This document shows positions 61,870 through 64,000 of a stretch of DNA of 64,000 bases, in pieces. Source of the stretch: an uncultured Clostridia bacterium (GTDB lineage Bacteria > Bacillota > Clostridia > Oscillospirales > Oscillospiraceae); the NCBI GenBank assembly GCA_946550725.1, contig CAMNQX010000001.1, forward strand, positions 1 to 64,000, given 5' to 3'. The translations under genes and the position numbers were made by a program. Position 1 is the stretch's first letter. The number at the start of each line of letters is the position of its first letter. Below the pieces are notes generated by a model that was not told where the DNA came from, made no database searches, and was given only the letters and a program-made list of their open reading frames with translations.

Positions 61870-64000
61870 TCAGTCTTCACCGGGGCCATTGTCGTCCAAA
61901 AGGGGCAGGTCGTCGGGCCTTGTCCGGGGCAGAACGGCCAGGGGGCCGGGGGCGTAGGCGGGCCAACCGGCGGCCTCCTCGCCCTGAGGCACCTCCGTCA
62001 CCGCGTCGTCCTCGTTTTTCGCGTCGCCGTGGGTGGGACGGCGGGCCGGCTCTGCCGGGGCCTCGCCGGGACCGGCGTCGTCCACGATCGCGCCGTTCTC
62101 ATCCACCACGGGGTTGTCCAGGGGCACCGCCTCGGTGGTTTTCGGGTCTACCAGGGAATCCCAGTAGGCGTCCGGCTCCACCGGGATCGGCTCACCGTCC
62201 AAGCGCAGGCCGAACAGGGAAATGTAATCCGCGATGGGGTTCTTGTTCTTCACGCTTCCGTCGAAGCCGAAGGGCAGGACCCGCTCGCCCAGGGTGCCGT
62301 CGGCGTTGCGCCTGGTCCACAGATAGTCTGCCACCGAACGGTTGTAGTCAAACACCGTCTGCACCAGATTCAGGTCCTGCAGGGTGATCTTCCCGTCTCC
62401 GTTGAGGTCGCAGCGGTAGGCCAGGGACTCGGGATTGTGGGTGGAGCGCTTCCACTCCAGCGCCTCGCCGGGGGTGGCGCCGGGGCCGGGGTCTGCCGTC
62501 ATGGTATTGTTCCAGGGCGTGCCGCGCCACACATAGGAGTAGAGGGTGTCGTAGTCCTGCCACTTGGTGTAGCCGTCGCCGTCCACGTCGCCGGTGATAA
62601 GGTAGACCGTGTCGGAGATGGTGTAGGTCAGGGTGCTGTCGTTGTACCAGGTGGGGAGCACCGGGGCCGTCCCGCTCAGGTCCACCCCCGCCCACAGGTC
62701 CAGGTCCACCCGGGTGTAGGTCAGGTGGGACGCCTTTTCCAGGGTCAGGCCGTAGGTGAAGGCCTTGTTCCCCGCCGCGGCGGCGTCCACGTTGCGAAGC
62801 AGGGTGGGCGCGCCGGGGTCGTAGGCGCTGGTGTAGCCACCCAGCAGGTCGGAGGACATAACGCCGATCTTCTGGTAGTACTTGTTGGCCCCCAGCACCG
62901 TGCCGGTGTAGGCGGTGTGGTTGTCGGCGTAGGGCGCGTCGTCCTCGCTCCAGCGGTAGTGCTTGAACACGGCGGGGTCTCTCGTCTCATGGGCCGCGCC
63001 GTCGGCGTCCGCCTTGGCGTCCAGCTCAGTCTGGCTCATCAGCTTGTAGAGGCTGGCCGTGGCAGTGTGGTTGGGGGCGTAGGAGATCACCTTCACCTCC
63101 ACGGTGAAGTGGGGCCGGATCCACACCTGGGTATAGGCGCTCTTCTGGCCGATGGTGTCCTCGGCGATGACCGCCAGGCGGGTGTAATAGTCTCCCGTCC
63201 CGGCCCGCTGCGCCAGCGAGCCTTGATTGTTCAGCATGTCGTAGAGGGCCTGGGCGCCGTCGGTGCGCAGGCCGGTGACCGCGTCCGGCTCGGTGGGGAC
63301 CAGCTTGAACTTGGAGCCGGTGAACTGCTCGTCCGTCCCCGTGCCGTGCCAGTGGCCGGGACCCTGCCACAGGGCGCTGCCGCCCCTGTAGTAGTTATAG
63401 GGGTCGCCCGCTGTGTAGGTGGCGGCGTCCTCCGTGTCATACGGCTCCAGCCGCACGTCTGCGCCCAGCGTCAGCGGGGTGTAGACGTCGGTGGCGGCGT
63501 CGTAGAGGAAGAAGCTGAACTTCACGTTGTTCTTGGGGTCCACCGTGTCGCCCAGGGGGGTGTGGTTGTCGGTGTGGAACAGCTCTTCGCCGTCCTTGAT
63601 CTCCTGGATGAGGGTGGGGATCTCCACCACGGCGAAGTCGCCCCGGTTCTCCCCGTAGATGAAGCCCTGCTCCAGGAAGTCCGGCTGGCGGTCATAGTCC
63701 GCGTCGTTGACGTTGCGGGGGTCGAAGGGCTGGGGAATGGTCCCGGCAAAGACGAATTCCACGATCACCGTCACGTCGGTGGGGGCGGAGGTCCCGTCCG
63801 CGTCGTGGTCGGGCATGGTGAAGATGAAGTGCTCCTCGCCGCCGATGTCATTGGGGAACAGGGCGTGGGGGATGCGGGACTGGAAGCCCATGGTCACCTC
63901 GGTGACCCCGGTGGTGCCGTCGGAGACGAAGGGGGTCTCGTCGTACACGTCTACCGGCGGCGTGGCGGCATCGTCCAGGGTGTAGACGCCCTGGGTAAAG
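61870..64000 (-). CDS. Large surface protein with dockerin-like repeats, C-terminal part (5' end outside window)
   Basis: At least 710 codons; the frame is open to the window edge (an internal GTG at 63948 is not the true start). The visible part has several beta-sandwich-like stretches rich in Thr, Asp and Tyr. Two EF-hand-like Ca2+ repeats of dockerin type follow: GDVDGDGYTKWQDYDTL (about 62595-62545) and CDLNGDGKITLQDLNLV (about 62412-62360). A Pro/Glu/Asp-rich tail of about 150 residues follows with no SLH, LPXTG or membrane segment. It is probably secreted, but its signal peptide is outside the window. Function unknown; matching cohesins were not seen. Confidence 0.75.
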   Translation of the reverse strand, partial: FTQGVYTLDDAATPPVDVYDETPFVSDGTTGVTEVTMGFQSRIPHALFPNDIGGEEHFIFTMPDHDADGTSAPTDVTVIVEFVFAGTIPQPFDPRNVNDADYDRQPDFLEQGFIYGENRGDFAVVEIPTLIQEIKDGEELFHTDNHTPLGDTVDPKNNVKFSFFLYDAATDVYTPLTLGADVRLEPYDTEDAATYTAGDPYNYYRGGSALWQGPGHWHGTGTDEQFTGSKFKLVPTEPDAVTGLRTDGAQALYDMLNNQGSLAQRAGTGDYYTRLAVIAEDTIGQKSAYTQVWIRPHFTVEVKVISYAPNHTATASLYKLMSQTELDAKADADGAAHETRDPAVFKHYRWSEDDAPYADNHTAYTGTVLGANKYYQKIGVMSSDLLGGYTSAYDPGAPTLLRNVDAAAAGNKAFTYGLTLEKASHLTYTRVDLDLWAGVDLSGTAPVLPTWYNDSTLTYTISDTVYLITGDVDGDGYTKWQDYDTLYSYVWRGTPWNNTMTADPGPGATPGEALEWKRSTHNPESLAYRCDLNGDGKITLQDLNLVQTVFDYNRSVADYLWTRRNADGTLGERVLPFGFDGSVKNKNPIADYISLFGLRLDGEPIPVEPDAYWDSLVDPKTTEAVPLDNPVVDENGAIVDDAGPGEAPAEPARRPTHGDAKNEDDAVTEVPQGEEAAGWPAYAPGPLAVLPRTRPDDLPLLDDNGPGED

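Overview
The window looks like chromosomal DNA of a GC-rich, spore-forming anaerobic Clostridia, most like the Oscillospiraceae (Flavonifractor/Lawsonibacter-type gut bacteria). The evidence is Firmicute gene orders (tilS-hpt-ftsH, gdpP-rplI-dnaB, asp23-fakA, dnaD-dnaC), the sporulation protease SpoIVB, an oxygen-sensitive pyruvate:ferredoxin oxidoreductase, radical SAM enzymes and S-layer-type (SLH) surface proteins. The genus is an inference. No rRNA, tRNA, CRISPR array, transposase or integrase was seen.

Layout. 1-5 kb: end of glycyl-tRNA synthetase, an LtaS-like membrane sulfatase, a split transketolase. 4.9-12 kb: spoIVB, a MATE exporter, a low-GC islet (25-codon ORF, membrane-anchored unknown protein, divergent XRE regulator with a two-site operator), a CaCA antiporter behind a manganese (yybP-ykoY) riboswitch, and a secreted RCC1-repeat protein. 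12-20 kb: nifJ, secG, ychF, fakA, asp23. 20-25 kb: dnaC/dnaD-like replication genes, a 220-nt gene-free hairpin-rich stretch, tatD with its radical SAM partner. 25-33 kb: ftsH, hpt, tilS, dnaB, rplI, gdpP. 33-37.5 kb: a NifU-like/GGGtGRT pair and a two-component system whose two genes are separated by dispersed repeats. 37.5-41 kb: malic enzyme in one operon with an XRE/ImmA pair, divergent from a small sigma-like factor and an ArsC/Spx-like gene. 41-54 kb: a 2,663-residue GH84 SLH protein, a low-GC membrane protein, a WYL regulator and a phosphodiester glycosidase-like SLH protein. 54-64 kb: a long leftward series (ilvE, comF, pyrB, comEC, holA, rnmV-like, hemW), preceded at the right edge by a truncated dockerin-like surface protein.

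Most genes are housekeeping. The accessory signal lies in compact regulator-linked modules (8.4-8.9 kb; 37.5-40.7 kb), three low-GC patches (7.6-8.9, 44.8-45.3 and 48.9-49.5 kb), two very small ORFs with strong Shine-Dalgarno sites (8449-8526; 25027-25140), families of palindromic intergenic repeats, and the surface/glycan genes.

Many start codons were moved downstream of the longest frame because the ribosome-binding site fits better there; the reason is given in each entry. Promoters are consensus matches by eye. Function names rest on recognised motifs and family knowledge, not on searches.
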